A stretch of 64,000 bases of DNA from Lepas anatifera (Eukaryota > Arthropoda > Thecostraca > Lepadidae): contig JAOTON010001480.1 of assembly GCA_034440635.1 (NCBI GenBank), positions 434,001 through 498,000 of the forward strand. The letters run 5' to 3'. This document shows, one piece after another, positions 45,838-57,151 of this stretch (position 1 is its first letter; each line of letters begins with the position of its first letter). A program made the translations under genes and the position numbers. The notes under the pieces were generated by a model that worked only from the letters and a program-made list of their open reading frames with translations, was not told where the DNA came from and did not search any database.

Positions 45838-46680
45838 TTAACACGCGCATTGACGGGGTCTGAGCCACCTTCGCTTTGACGAGGGAGGGGGCGGGTACCC
45901 GCCCCTCCCTAAGATCTTGAGAACCAGGGTAGCTAGCGAAAAACGGTAAACGGCGTTGGGTAGCCCATACGCTTCTCCATAGAAAAATTTGGACCATTTT
46001 TTGTCAGGTCACATTTAAGGTCACAAGAGGTCAAAACATGCTGTAATAGGGATAACATGTAAATTAAGTTTTTCGGCCATTACTTATAAACAAGTAAATA
46101 TAGAGCAAAATGACTTGAACTGTATGAATTCTAGCAGCAAGCCGAATGGAATGATATATGATTTGACCTTACTAGGTCAAATCAAAGATTTGACCTGACC
46201 TGAGGTCAGGTCAGGGTCAAATCATATAAAATGCATATCATTAGAACCGCAAAGCCAAGGCGAGTCTAATGCAGCTAAAATAAACGCTCTATCACTATCC
46301 GTGACTGAGTTATACAGTAAAAACCATTTTTCCCGTGTATTTCCAATGGAGAGGTCATGCCTCGTACCTGACCTTAGGTCATCGATATCAAAAAATACCG
46401 GAACATATTTTAGAGAACTCGGTGGGACCATTATGTGATGTGAGTTTCAATGGGATAAGTTGACCCTGCTCCGACTTATGCTATCTTAAACTTTTTTGAG
46501 GTCAGGTCACTTGACCTGTACTGGTGACCTGACCTGAGATGAACCAACCCTAAAATTGTCACAGAAGTTGTAAAAATGATGAGGGAAAAGGTATACCAAG
46601 TACGGCGGCGCTACGCGCCGCCATTTTACTACTTTCTCCGAAAAACCCGAGGGGGGCGTGTACCCGCTGTAGTGGGTACA
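45838..46680 (-). mobile_element. TTAA-flanked MITE, family T1, copy C, one end lost
   Basis: Starts at TTAA 45838-45841 with CACGCGCATTGACGGGG, in inverse orientation to copies A and B. The other end breaks up after GGGGGGCGTGTACCCGC near 46668, where an unrelated repeat (46690-46870) begins. Confidence 0.85.
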
Positions 46681-46689
46681 CGCGCTGAA

Positions 46690-46870
46690 GTGGGGGGCAA
46701 ACTATCTTTTGACCCCCCAAACGCCGGAGAAATTTTTGAAAAAGGTGTTTACACTAGGTCTGTAGAGCAAAAAAACCTTCGCTCCCCCGGAGGAGAGGCA
46801 GACATGGGTTTTGCCCCCCCCAAACTCGGGTCTGCGTTCGCCCCTGTAGGAGCACATACATCTGATGACT
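46690..46870 (+). repeat. Dispersed repeat shared with 52835-52935
   Basis: The part with TTTACACTAGGTCTGTAGAG and the neighbouring CCCCCCAAA-type runs recurs in inverse orientation at 52835-52935. Termini and class are unknown; it abuts transposon fossils in both places. Confidence 0.55.
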
Positions 46871-46879
46871 ACGCCAGTG

Positions 46880-48600
46880 CATTAGCACATCCACAAGAAA
46901 AGGATATTTCACGTTGCGTGTCAGCAACTAGTTATTGCGTTTTTTTCGCACTACCCAAATTCCGAGAAGAGTTTTTGGCTGCAATGCTATTTTGTTATGG
47001 AATTGCTGTGGTATGCTTCATAGTCAAATAACGTGGCTCTCTGCTTGTGTTTGATTATTTCAAGCCAGTTTGAACCCTGCATGTATACATGGCGTGCTGT
47101 GTTAAATTGATTATCATGAACAATCAAGTTACTGTTACTATATGAGTACAATGTAGTGTTTATGGGAATGATCCCAATGATGCATTGATCGTGTAGCTCG
47201 CATTTTTCCCGGCTGCACCTGCTCTCAAAGCACTTTTTTGAAATGTGGAGCAAGGGAAAACATCCTCTTGGCGTGTTTTAACCCTAGTTCTGTCAAAGGG
47301 TGAATTTTTATCCACCACTATTTTGTACACGTCATTGCTAGTGCTCACCACTGGTTGGTCAGACACCCCGTACAAAATGCTCATATATTTATGGAGATTT
47401 CTTGTAGCATCCAGTCTTAAGCTGCCAGGTCACTGAACACATCTGACTTCGAAGCATTGCGCTGTCCCCTAAAGATCAGAGTATATGCGGTGGCTCGTGC
47501 AGCGTGCAATCACCAAGCATTATTTCATTGATATCAGCCTCAGCCTGGGCATGACATTGGACCAAGTGCCCCACAGCAGCAGCAGCAGCTACCCCAGATC
47601 ACCACCATCAGCAACTCCGTCAGATCAGGGCAAACAATGCTAAACACATATGTGGGATAGGATAGAGTTCAGGGAGTGGAGAAACTCCTTCAGTCACGAC
47701 AGATGACATAATTTTTGGTAGACTTCCCAGAATGTCTCCCCTGTTCGGTGAGGGAGGTCTATCAAAACTGATCTTCCACGCAATGCGAATTCAATCAGGT
47801 TTTAGCGCTAGCGAACACAAAATCAATGTTGACAGATGGCGCTTCTGGCACAGTCGGGGATACCCATACCTGCCTCAGGAAACGGACTAGTACAGCATAC
47901 CTTTCTTATTCTCTCACAGATAGATATTTTCAAGTATACTACTCACATCAACTTCCTAAAGGCCCAGCAATATAATCGCCCGGGAAATTTGCACTACATT
48001 TTGCAAACATTAGTAATCAGCACAAAGCTAGGAACCAGGAATACTGACAGAATGGGACAACCTCGCAACTTCCGGGAGGAGTAAGAATGGAAACAAAATA
48101 TGATGAACTTTACACCCGCCGCGACATGTCTGCTATGTCTAATGTAGATATAAATAATGTTCACAAGATGAACGTACTTTCGTATTCAATTTCGTAAAAT
48201 TAAGACAAAGTGAAAACTGCTTGGTTAAGCGTTTCCCTGGCTCATGGGCACGGTTACACATCGAAGGAACAACACAACACTAATTTGCTTGCTATGAATT
48301 CACGCCACTCCCCCATCGGAATTTGGATGTTGGCTTAGATATAAACACAACGGTACTTAATATTGTGAACATAATTTTTTTCAAGAATCGGCAGCCTTTA
48401 TCTCACTGGCTGCGCAACTGGGGGCGGAGGGGGAAGCACCGGAGCACGGTGCCCCTCCCCTAAATCCTGAATTTTAACACTGACCCAATGGCGTTGACTG
48501 GAAAGAAATTTGTTGAAAAGTCAATGGCGCCCCACCCCCTTAAATTCAGATGGTCCACCATCGCTGCTTTATCTAACCAAGTAGTTCAATATATGTAGGT
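46880..48600. other. Sequence with no recognised gene
   Basis: Apparently unique sequence of about 1.7 kb with only short frames. A small CAG run is present near 47575-47590. Nothing further is supported. Confidence 0.4.
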
Positions 48601-49449
48601 TTAACACGCGCATTGACGGGGGTCTGAGCCACCTTCGCATTGACGGGGGGCGGGTACCCGCCCCCCTCAGATCTCGAGAACCACGGTAAGTAGCGAAAAA
48701 CGGTAAACGGCGTTGGGCTGCCCATCCACTTCTCCATCGAAAACATTTGAACCATTTTTTTGTCAGGTCACATTTAAGGTCACGAGAGGTCAAAACATGC
48801 CCGTCATAGGGATAACATGTAAATTCAGTTTTTCGGCCATTAAATCTGAACAAGTAAAGATAGAGCAAAACGACTTGAACTATATGAATCCTCTTAGCAA
48901 GCCGAATCGAATGATATATAATTTGACCTTGCTAGGTCAAATCAAAGATTTGACCTGACCTGAGGTCAGGTCAGGGTCAAATTATATAAAATGCATATCA
49001 TTAGAACCGCAAAGCCCAGGCGAGTCTAATGCAGCTAAAATAAATGCTCTTTCACCATCCATTACTGAGTTATTCCGTAAAAACCATTTTTCCAATGTAT
49101 TTCCAATGGAGAGGTCATGCCTCGTACCTGACCTTAGGTCATCGATATAAAAAATACCGGAACATATTTTAGAGAACTCGGTGGGGCCATTATGTGATAT
49201 GAGTTTCAATCGGATAAGTTCACCCTGCTCCGACTTATGCTATCTTAAACTTTTTTTGAGGTCGTGTCACTTGACCTGTAATGGTGACCTGACCTGAGAT
49301 GACCTAACCTTAAAATTTTCACAGAAGTTGTAAAAATGATGAGGGAAAAGGTATACCAAGTACGGCGGCGCTACGCGCCGCCGTTTTTCTGCTATCTCCG
49401 AAAAACCCGAGGGGGGCGGGTACCCGCCCCCCGTCAATGCGCGTGTTAA
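48601..49449 (-). mobile_element. TTAA-flanked MITE, family T1, copy D
   Basis: 849 bp with intact termini CACGCGCATTGACGGGG and TTAA at 48601-48604 and 49446-49449, in inverse orientation to copies A and B. The interior contains the near-perfect palindrome GACCTGACCTGAGGTCAGGT around 48953-48973. Confidence 0.9.
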
Positions 49450-49489
49450 CGCGTAGGTATCAGGGATGCGGAGCCGAGACAATTTTGGA

Positions 49490-49632
49490 CGGCTCCGGCT
49501 CCGGCTCCGGTCCGGGGTTATGATTTCGGCTCCGGTTCCGGCTCTGGGTTCAAGTGTCCTAACGGCTCCGGCTCCGGCTCCGGGCAAAATAGTCGGCTCC
49601 GACCGGCTCCGGCTCCGGCTCTGGCTCCGGCA
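49490..49632. repeat. GGCTCC-rich hexamer repeat 1
   Basis: Imperfect (GGCTCC)n with interruptions. The tail order (GGGCARAATRGTCGGCTCC, then GACCGGCTCCGGCTCC, then GGCTCTGGCTC) is shared with 53367-53503, so both are copies of one dispersed repeat. Confidence 0.75.
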
Positions 49633-49949
49633 ATGTACCTATATCCAAAATGTGATCGAAACGTTCTCAAGGGCGTGAAAGTCCATCAGATACAAAGTGA
49701 CTTTGTATTTCTACGAGTGAAAAATGGCGACTGGATGAACGAACGCTCTTGACCAGATGCCAAAGGGCAGTGAACCTCAAAACTGGACCAATCTACACTG
49801 CAGTGGAGTCGTATGGCAAACTGCACTGCACTGTTATGGCAAACAGAAATATGGGTCAGACATGCCCGCAAACCCACCTAAAAATTAAAGATACAACGAT
49901 CAAGTAAACCTTGGACAGCCCGCGAAGAAAAACTTCGATGAGCTAACAG

Positions 49950-52367
49950 CAGGGTCGTTCAAAAAAATATTTTTGTACTTTTCAGATTCGAACCCACTTT
50001 TTGCCCATTATATATTCAATTCTGATTTCAATGAGCCACATTCCAAGCGTCTACGACAGCGGGAAAAATCGCCTCAAAACGGTTAAAGATTTCATGTTTC
50101 GGGCCCAATTGGCCACCCGGCGTTGCAGTCTCCCCTTGTTAAATTGGAATGAAAGGGGTGCATAACCTACCAGTAAAGACAGCCTGGCATGTGCGTGCGT
50201 ATAAGAGCGGTAGTTGGGCTTTACCATGCAGGCATCTACATGTCAGATGTATTTGCAGCGCAATACAAATACATGTTATTCCACAAAAGACCTGAAATTA
50301 AATGATTCAGCACCCTAGTACTCTAAATCCCGACAGAACAGGAATGCCTTCCGGAGGCGAACCTTTCTCTGGTAAAATTCGTTGGAGAACATCGTTGGTG
50401 CAGGTGCTTCTCCCTATTCTCCTGCGAACTATTTAAGAGTTCTGATACTGCTAACAGAAGGCCCTGTTACATATTTTTACTGTTTGGATAGCTCACCAAA
50501 TCTTCCACCAGCCTTAACCACATTCTGTGGGACCATTCACGACAGTAAGTTCTGGAATACCTTGAAACAGGGGAAGCTATACCAGTCACCAGCTTCTCAA
50601 CGGAGCCATTTCATGTCAGAATCTTTCAGATTCAGGCGCTCGCATACCATCCAGCTTTCAGGAATGAGAAATTGGGAGAGGCTTGGTATCGAGCCGAGCT
50701 CTTCATAGCCTCTGTCGGAAACTTTAGCCTACCTAACTGAAAGGTGGATGGTTTTGCTGTTTAGGCCAGGTATTGTATCACTGCCTTTTTACCTTCAGCA
50801 TTGTGATTCTTATTTGCGGAGCAGATTATAACTTTCTGGTCACAAATGACAGTTGCGTTTGCACATTGGCTTCAGCGCCTCTACACAATACCGGAGTATT
50901 ATCTCGAATTGCGCAAGCTGGTTTACGTGTGGCTATCAGGAGAGGTTGTCTCCAACAACTGTCTGTTTAGAAGACCCGGAGCTCACCAGCGAGTCATATT
51001 ATGGAATATAGGACATTTATGGCATGAAGTGCGTGCTACTACTGTGTCAGATTCCGTTCATCATTCCAGAAGATACTTAAAGACAGAATATTATAATTTT
51101 TGGAGTTTAACAACGCATCAACTGCTCAGGTCATATGGTATCAGAGGAGAGGGGGAAAGAATTAGCTCGGGCTAGAGCAGCGCGCCAGATTCTGCCTCTG
51201 GATGGGCTCGAACCCACGACACCCAGCACATAATGAATGTCATTGGCCAAGCCAAGCGCAAGCGCTAACCGACTGATCCACTCAGACTCCGAAATAGTTA
51301 GCGGCTTTCCTTATAAGTGGTTCTAAACCATGCATTTGGGTTCCTCCGTCGCAGATAGTCAGCTTTAGAGCCTTCTATGAGCCTCAAAGCTATCCATAAA
51401 ATGCAATGCAGTGCTTTCATTAAGTTAATATAGAAATCGCCCCGAATGTGCTGAAGTCAATTTGTTATCAGCTGTGGTATCTGTGCACAGAAAGTTATAT
51501 TCTGTCCCGCTGATGAGAATTACCATCTTAGCGGTAAAGAGCCAGTCGCACAACAATTGGCCAAAACAGCAAACGATTCACATTTGACTAGGGCAGGCTT
51601 AAGTTTCCGATAGAGGCTATGAAGAGCTCTGTAAATGGTCGGTACTAAGCCTCAGCCAGCTTGTTACTCCTGACAGCTGGCTGGTATTCGAGCGCCTGAA
51701 TCTGAAATATTCTGACCAGAAATGGCTCCGTTGAGAAGCTGGTATAGCTTCCCCTGTTTCAAGGTTTTCCAGAACTTTCTGTCGTGAATGATCCCACAGA
51801 ACGTGGTGTGAAGCTGGTGGAAGATTTCGTGAGCCACCTAAAGGGTAAAAATATGAAACAGGATCTTCTTTAACAGTACCAGAGCTCTTAAATAGTTCGC
51901 AGGAGAATAGGAAGAAGCACCTGCCTCACGACGTTCTCCAGCGATAGTTACTAGAGAAAGGTTCGCCTCCGGAAGGCATTCATATTCTGTGGGGATTTAG
52001 AGTAAAAGGTGCTGAATCCTTTAATTTCAGGTCTTTTGTGGAATAACATGTATTTGTATTGCGCTACAAATACATCTGAAAAATAAATGCATGCATGTTA
52101 AATCCCATCTACCGCTCTTATACGCACGCACATGCCACGCTGTCTTTACTGGTAGGTTATGCACCCCTTATATCCCAATTTAACAAGGGGAGACTGCAAC
52201 GCCGGGCGGCCAATTGCGCCCGAAACATGAAATCTTTAACCTTTTTGAGGCGATATTTCCCGCTGTCGTAGACGCTTGGAATGTGGCTCATTGAAATCAG
52301 AATTGAATATATAATGGCAAAAAGTGGCTTCGAGTCTGAAAAGAAAAAAGTTTTTTGAACGACCCTA
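49950..52367. mobile_element. Foldback element with long terminal inverted repeats
   Basis: 2,418 bp. The left arm (49951 to about 50725) and the right arm (about 51595 to 52367) are inverted copies of each other at roughly four-fifths or better identity by eye, for example around GCGGGAAAAATCGCCTC and ACATGTATTTGTATTGCG. The termini are YAGGGTCGTTCAAAAAA. AGCTAACAG flanks it at 49941-49949 and 52368-52376. A 9-bp duplication with very long inverted repeats suggests a Mutator-like (MULE) foldback element. An 8-bp reading would allow hAT instead. No transposase frame is found in the arms or in the loop. Confidence 0.85.
51195..51295 (-). ncRNA. tRNA-like Pol III sequence (SINE head or tRNA pseudogene) in the foldback loop
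   Basis: On the minus strand an A-box-like TGGATCAGTCGG (51269-51280) is followed about 55 bp downstream by a B-box GGTTCGAGCCC (51204-51214). The intervening TTAGCGC and the TGGGTTCGAGCCCA arm resemble a tRNA D region and T arm. A convincing acceptor stem and anticodon could not be drawn, so a tRNA-derived SINE or decayed tRNA is more likely than a working gene. Confidence 0.5.
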
Positions 52368-52484
52368 AGCTAACAGTGTTCAACATCAAAAACCACATCA
52401 GATAGGCCGATGGCATAATTCCTCTTCGAGAAAAAATCGGAACCAACCACCCTACTGCCCAGGGCCCAGCAGCTGGTTCGCTCT

Positions 52485-52847
52485 TTACACCACCCAATTG
52501 CGGTTGGAGCGGAGCAGCAACATTGCCTCCAATATGTCTGCTCTTAGTCTGGACCTGAGATCAGTAACCAGTAGCTTCATCGCGGAGAACAACCTCTCCA
52601 CGGACACCTGAGTAACTGGTAGCGCGGCCATTACCAGGCTAGCCGGCTGGATGATGGCTGGATATCTATCTAAGATGTCGCATACGGTCGCCCTCTTTAG
52701 GCGACCCAGGTTTTTGAAGTCAGCTAGTGCCGCATCGAGTGACGGGGATGCTGTTTTCTCCGCCTTTTGCCCTGGGTTCTCGACATACCTAGTATAAACT
52801 ACTTCTCCAAGTACATGATACCTCCCCTGGGGGGGAGGTGGGAGCAA
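52485..52847 (-). pseudogene. hAT transposase C-terminal fragment
   Basis: The last 120 codons of a frame contain the hAT C-terminal dimerisation signature: ALPVTQVSVERLFSAMKLL, then LRSRLRADILEAMLLL. The fragment ends at a stop near 52487. Upstream it runs into the dispersed repeat at 52835-52935, so the DDE catalytic part is missing. It is a fossil of an autonomous hAT element and cannot be tied to a particular MITE here. Confidence 0.82.
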
Positions 52848-53120
52848 AGATTTTATTGCTCGACAGACCTAGTGTAAACACCTTTTTCAAACAATTTCTC
52901 CGGTCTTTTGGGGGCCAAAAGATAGTCTGCCCCTTCCAGGGCCTTGGGGGGGGCATGACCGGAATGGCATCCCCCTGCGTCTGTCAACAGGGGTGGATGC
53001 AGGCCGACGGTATGGGGTAAATCGTGAAAAACATATAGTTTTTTAAGAAAATTTCCGAAAATTGGGCAGTTTGGGGGGGGCAAATGCCTTTTTTGCTCCC
53101 CCCTATGGATCCGCCAGTGT
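52835..53120. repeat. Dispersed repeat and hAT-type terminus
   Basis: 52835-52935 is an inverse copy of part of 46690-46870. The segment ending GGGGGCAAATGCC, then CCCCCCTATGGATCCGCCAGTG near 53097-53118 resembles the terminus of a CAGTGGCGGATC-type MITE. The elements are too broken to delimit. Confidence 0.45.
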
Positions 53121-53366
53121 CCGCCAATGCTTTCATTTGTTGCCGATTTCTGCCCATGCTAAATTTCCGGGGCGCATCACCTGCCCGAGAGTGAGACCGT
53201 CTACGGAACACCCTAGTTGCGATATTTCATTAATCTCGATATACATAACATATTGAGAAAATGTAATATTTCAGGTGAATAAAGGTGTTTCCATGCGACA
53301 TCTCACGGGGTAAAATGTGACCATTTGACGTTTGATTTTTGGTAATTTTAGAGCTCTTTGGGAGCC

Positions 53367-53503
53367 GGAGCCGGACCTCTTCTGACGGTTCCGGCTCCGG
53401 CTCCGGCTCCGATCAAAAGTGTTTCGGCGGCTCCGGCTCCGGCTCCGGGCAGAATGGTCGGCTCCGACCGGCTCCGGCTCCGGCTCCGGCTCTGGCTCTG
53501 CAT
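53367..53503. repeat. GGCTCC-rich hexamer repeat 2
   Basis: Second copy of the interrupted (GGCTCC)n repeat described at 49490-49632, in the same orientation. Ser-Gly or Pro-Glu repeat frames across it are artefacts. Confidence 0.75.
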
Positions 53504-53902
53504 TCCTGGTAGGTATCATTGGCAACAATTGGCACCAACAATTGTGCCGTTTAACATATGAATTGAGATTCCGCTACACAGCGGGATCCTTCAAAAATTT
53601 GTTCTTGAATATAAGCTCCTGCATTTAGCTTTCACATCATTTTCAAAGCCTATTTAAATTGTATCTTCACGGATGCAATGCATTATAGATTTTATGACCT
53701 TTGTTTTTTTCTGAGACAATTTCCGACGTCAAGTATTGACGATCGATGAAAGCTGGGAACGGTTCCAGCGCACCGATCGAACCACGTTAGCTATTGCGGC
53801 AATTTGGTGGATCCAACTTTCGTTATTGTAAATATTACCTGACCTGTGTAGAATTTGTGCACCAATCAGGTTTGTTAAACATTGGTCCATGACCCTATTT
53901 CC

Positions 53903-54360
53903 TTAAAGGGGAATGTGGCACTTTTATCAAGTGATTTTGACTGAGATAGCCAAGTTGCAAAGCACGCCAGAAAACCCGGTAGGTACTCTATATATAATTT
54001 GTCTTGAAACTCAAAATTTCCGATGAGAAAAGCTAAAACTAACTGAAATTTACCCTACATGTACCCTTAGCAGCAGGCCACAGTTGTCAGCTGTTGGTGT
54101 GACGACATATGCTGACGTCACGGTGAGTATCAGCCAATCGAAGCCCTTGAAGCGTATTGAATATGGTAGTGATTGCCAGATCATGACATCATCCACAAGC
54201 AGATATTTAGTTTTTCCCTAGAGGAGCATTTTAAAAATAAAAATTGATCTTATCCTACATTTTTTCAGAGAAATCATGGACGCTTCCATGATTTTCGGCT
54301 AAAAGTTCCCCTAATTACACTAAATTCCAGGATTTGAGCAAGGTGCCACATTTCCTTTAA
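53903..54360. mobile_element. TTAA-flanked MITE, third type
   Basis: 458 bp between TTAA 53903-53906 and 54357-54360. Terminal inverted repeats are AGGGGAATGTGGCAC and AGGAAATGTGGCACC. There is no transposase. It contains a TGACGTCA octamer at 54113-54120. The body is unrelated to the T1 MITEs. Confidence 0.78.
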
Positions 54361-55375
54361 CCCCAGCATTAGCACTTAACAATAGGCTGGAACAAGAGAA
54401 AGACAGTTGTGCCTTCCCTTTCATAATTTAAATGTTTGATGTTATTCCAGCAAATAAGCGATATGTGACACATGGAAGCTTGTGATTTATTTTATTTTAT
54501 TTATTAGTTCATATCGCCAAAAATGCATATACATTTACAGGCGAAGTCGAGCCGAAAAAATAAACGCAATATGCTTCAAGTAAATAACACGCATCTCACA
54601 CAAGAACAATAAAATGCATCACCCTAGGTTGGGATGCTCCTCCCCGAGTATAAATGATTCTGGGAAAGCAGGAATCAAAAGCTAGAGAAAATACATTATC
54701 TAAGAATTACCAGCTGCGGCGATAGCGCTAGCTCGCAGCAAGTACATGGGGTGAACGGAGGTATGTTAAAACATTGACTTTAAAACTGCTAAAAGATTCT
54801 ACAAATAGGTCGGAGCCGGAACATGATAAGAAGGCATTCATTGCCCGCGGGATCCGACACAAAAGCCCCTGGCCCACAGTGTTCACGCGCCCTCGCCGCT
54901 CCGCGAAAAGATGACGCATAGGAGTTGATCGAGATGGCTAGTGTAGAGGACTTTTACTTTACCAAATTTCAGAGTTTATTTTCCCACAATAAATGCTTTT
55001 TAGAAAGAGCAGATCGTGTTGAATTCTTCGAGAAGCAAGATATATTACGTCAAAATGATGCATGAGAGCGTCATAGGACAATGTAGTACTAATTAGAATT
55101 AGTAATACTAATTGGACTTGAGTCGCCCATCATTGGTATAGCAAACACGTATGCGTACTCTGCGGTAATCTAATACGTCACCAGATAGCAAGGCGGACCA
55201 AAGATTTTGCACTTAAGTGACCCTTTTGATTACTGAATAGCCCAATGCTTCATTCTGACGACTATGGGATACTCATTTCAAACGTCTGTGCAAAACTGAC
55301 AACTCTGTGCAAACGCGGTGTACGTCACGGTCGGTCTGCCATGCCACACTGTCCCGCCTGACGTCATCACAACAC
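54361..55375. other. Sequence with no recognised gene
   Basis: Unique-looking sequence with a T/A-rich run near 54488-54510. It precedes the 29-bp array. No exon could be supported. Confidence 0.4.
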
Positions 55376-56785
55376 ACCGGCAGCGGCAAATGCCGCAGTT
55401 GCACGTCAGCAGCGGCAAATGCTGCAGTTGCACATCAGCAGCGGCGAGTGCCACAACTCCAAGTCACCAGCGGTAAATGCCACAGCTCCAAGTCACCAGC
55501 GGAAAATGCCACAGCTCCACGTCACCAGCGGCAAGTGCCACAGCTGCACGTCAGCAGCGGCAAATGCCACAGTTGCACATCAGCAGCGGCAAGTGCCGCA
55601 ACACCAAGTCACCAGCGGCAAATGCCACAACGCCAAGTCACCAGCGGCAAATGCCACAACTCCACGTCACCAGCGACAAATGCCACACCTGCACGTCAGC
55701 AGCGGCAAATGCCACAACTCCAAGTCACCAGCGGCAAATGCCACAGCTCCAAGTCACCAGCGGCAAATGCCACAGCTCCACGTCACCAGCGGCAAATGCC
55801 ACAGCTCCAAGTCACCAGCGGCAAGTGCCACAGCTCCACGTCACTAGCGGCAAATGCCACAACTCCAAGTCACCAGCGGCAAATGCCACAACTCCACGTC
55901 ACCAGCGACAAATGCCACAGCTGCACGTCAGCAGCGGCAAATGCCACAACTCCAAGTCACCAGCGGCAAATGCCACAGCTCCAAGTCACCAGCGGCAAAT
56001 GCCACAGCTCCACGTCACCAGCGGCAAGTGCCACAGCTCCACGTCACCAGCGACAAATGCCACAGCTCCACGTCACCAGCGGCAAATGCCACAGCTCCAC
56101 GTCACCAGCGGCAAATGCCACAACTCCAAGTCACCAGCGGCAAATGCCACAGCTCCACGTCACCAGCGGCAAGTGCCACAGCTCCACGTCACCAGCGGCA
56201 AGTGCCACAGTTGCACGTCAGCAGCGGCAAATGCCACAGCTCCACGTTACCAGCGGCAAATGCCACAGCTCCACGTTACCAGCGGGAAATGCCACAGCTC
56301 CACGTCATTAGCGGCAAATGCCACAGCTCCACGTCACCAGCGGCAAATGCCACAGCTCCAAGTCACCAGCGGCAAACGCCGCAGTTGCACATTAGCAGCG
56401 GCAAATGCCACAGCTCCAAGTCACCAGCGGCAAATGCCACAGCTCCAAGTCACCAGCGGCAAATGCCACAGCTCCACGTCACAAGCGGGAAATTCCACAG
56501 CTCCAAGTCACCAGCGGCAAATGCCACAGTTGCACGTCACCAGCGGCAAATGCCACAGCTGCAAGTCACCAGCGGCAAATGCCACAGCTCCACGTCACCA
56601 GCGGCAAGTGCCACAGTTGCACGTCAGCAGCGGCAAATGCCACAGCTCCACGGCACCAGCGGCAAATGCCACAGCTCCACGTCACCAGCGGCAAGTGCCA
56701 CAGCTCCACGTCACCAGCGGCAAATGCCACAGTTGCACATTAGCAGCGGCAAATGCCACAGGCAGCGGCAAATGCCACATTTGCA
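55376..56785. repeat. 29-bp minisatellite (about 48 copies)
   Basis: Head-to-tail 29-bp units built on CAGCGGCAAATGCCACAG plus CTCCAAGTCAC, with variants CTGCACGTCAG, TTGCACATCAG and CTCCACGTCAC. The unit contains no stop trinucleotide in any register and 29 is not a multiple of 3, so all three plus-strand frames stay open (up to 502 codons). It is not treated as a protein. It starts about 370 bp beyond the GPCR stop codon on that gene's strand. Confidence 0.92.
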
Positions 56786-57151
56786 CGTCGCTGCTGTGGT
56801 CCTCTGTTTTGGCTTTGCTCCTACAACTCGGGTGTTCTAATGCTGTAAGAGTGGTGGCTCAACTCATCGGGTTTTATGCGGCTCCATCACGGCTTGGAGC
56901 TATACTGCACACCTTCTTTCAAGACAGCCCCAAAAATGTTTCTATAATTTTGCACGTAATGAACATTCTAACCAAACATCGCTAGAAGATATGCACGGGA
57001 ACCGGTCCTCACTTTTTATCTGGTCATGCCCAACATGCTCCGAAACAAAACTTCTGATATCGGTACGTTTCAGCAACCACATTCATCTGCATTCGGCACC
57101 CATAACAACCATCACTCTCTCACTCAGCCAGCAACAAGTCAGGTGACCGGG

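Noticed and set aside
55376..56785. CRISPR-like array (29-bp repeats)
   Set aside because: There are no unique spacers, the units are contiguous, the DNA is eukaryotic, and no Cas genes are nearby.
55307..56985. Proteins of 334, 502 and 328 codons over the 29-bp repeat
   Set aside because: All three plus-strand frames are open at once because the 29-bp unit has no stop trinucleotide; there is no start context, domain or codon bias to favour one.
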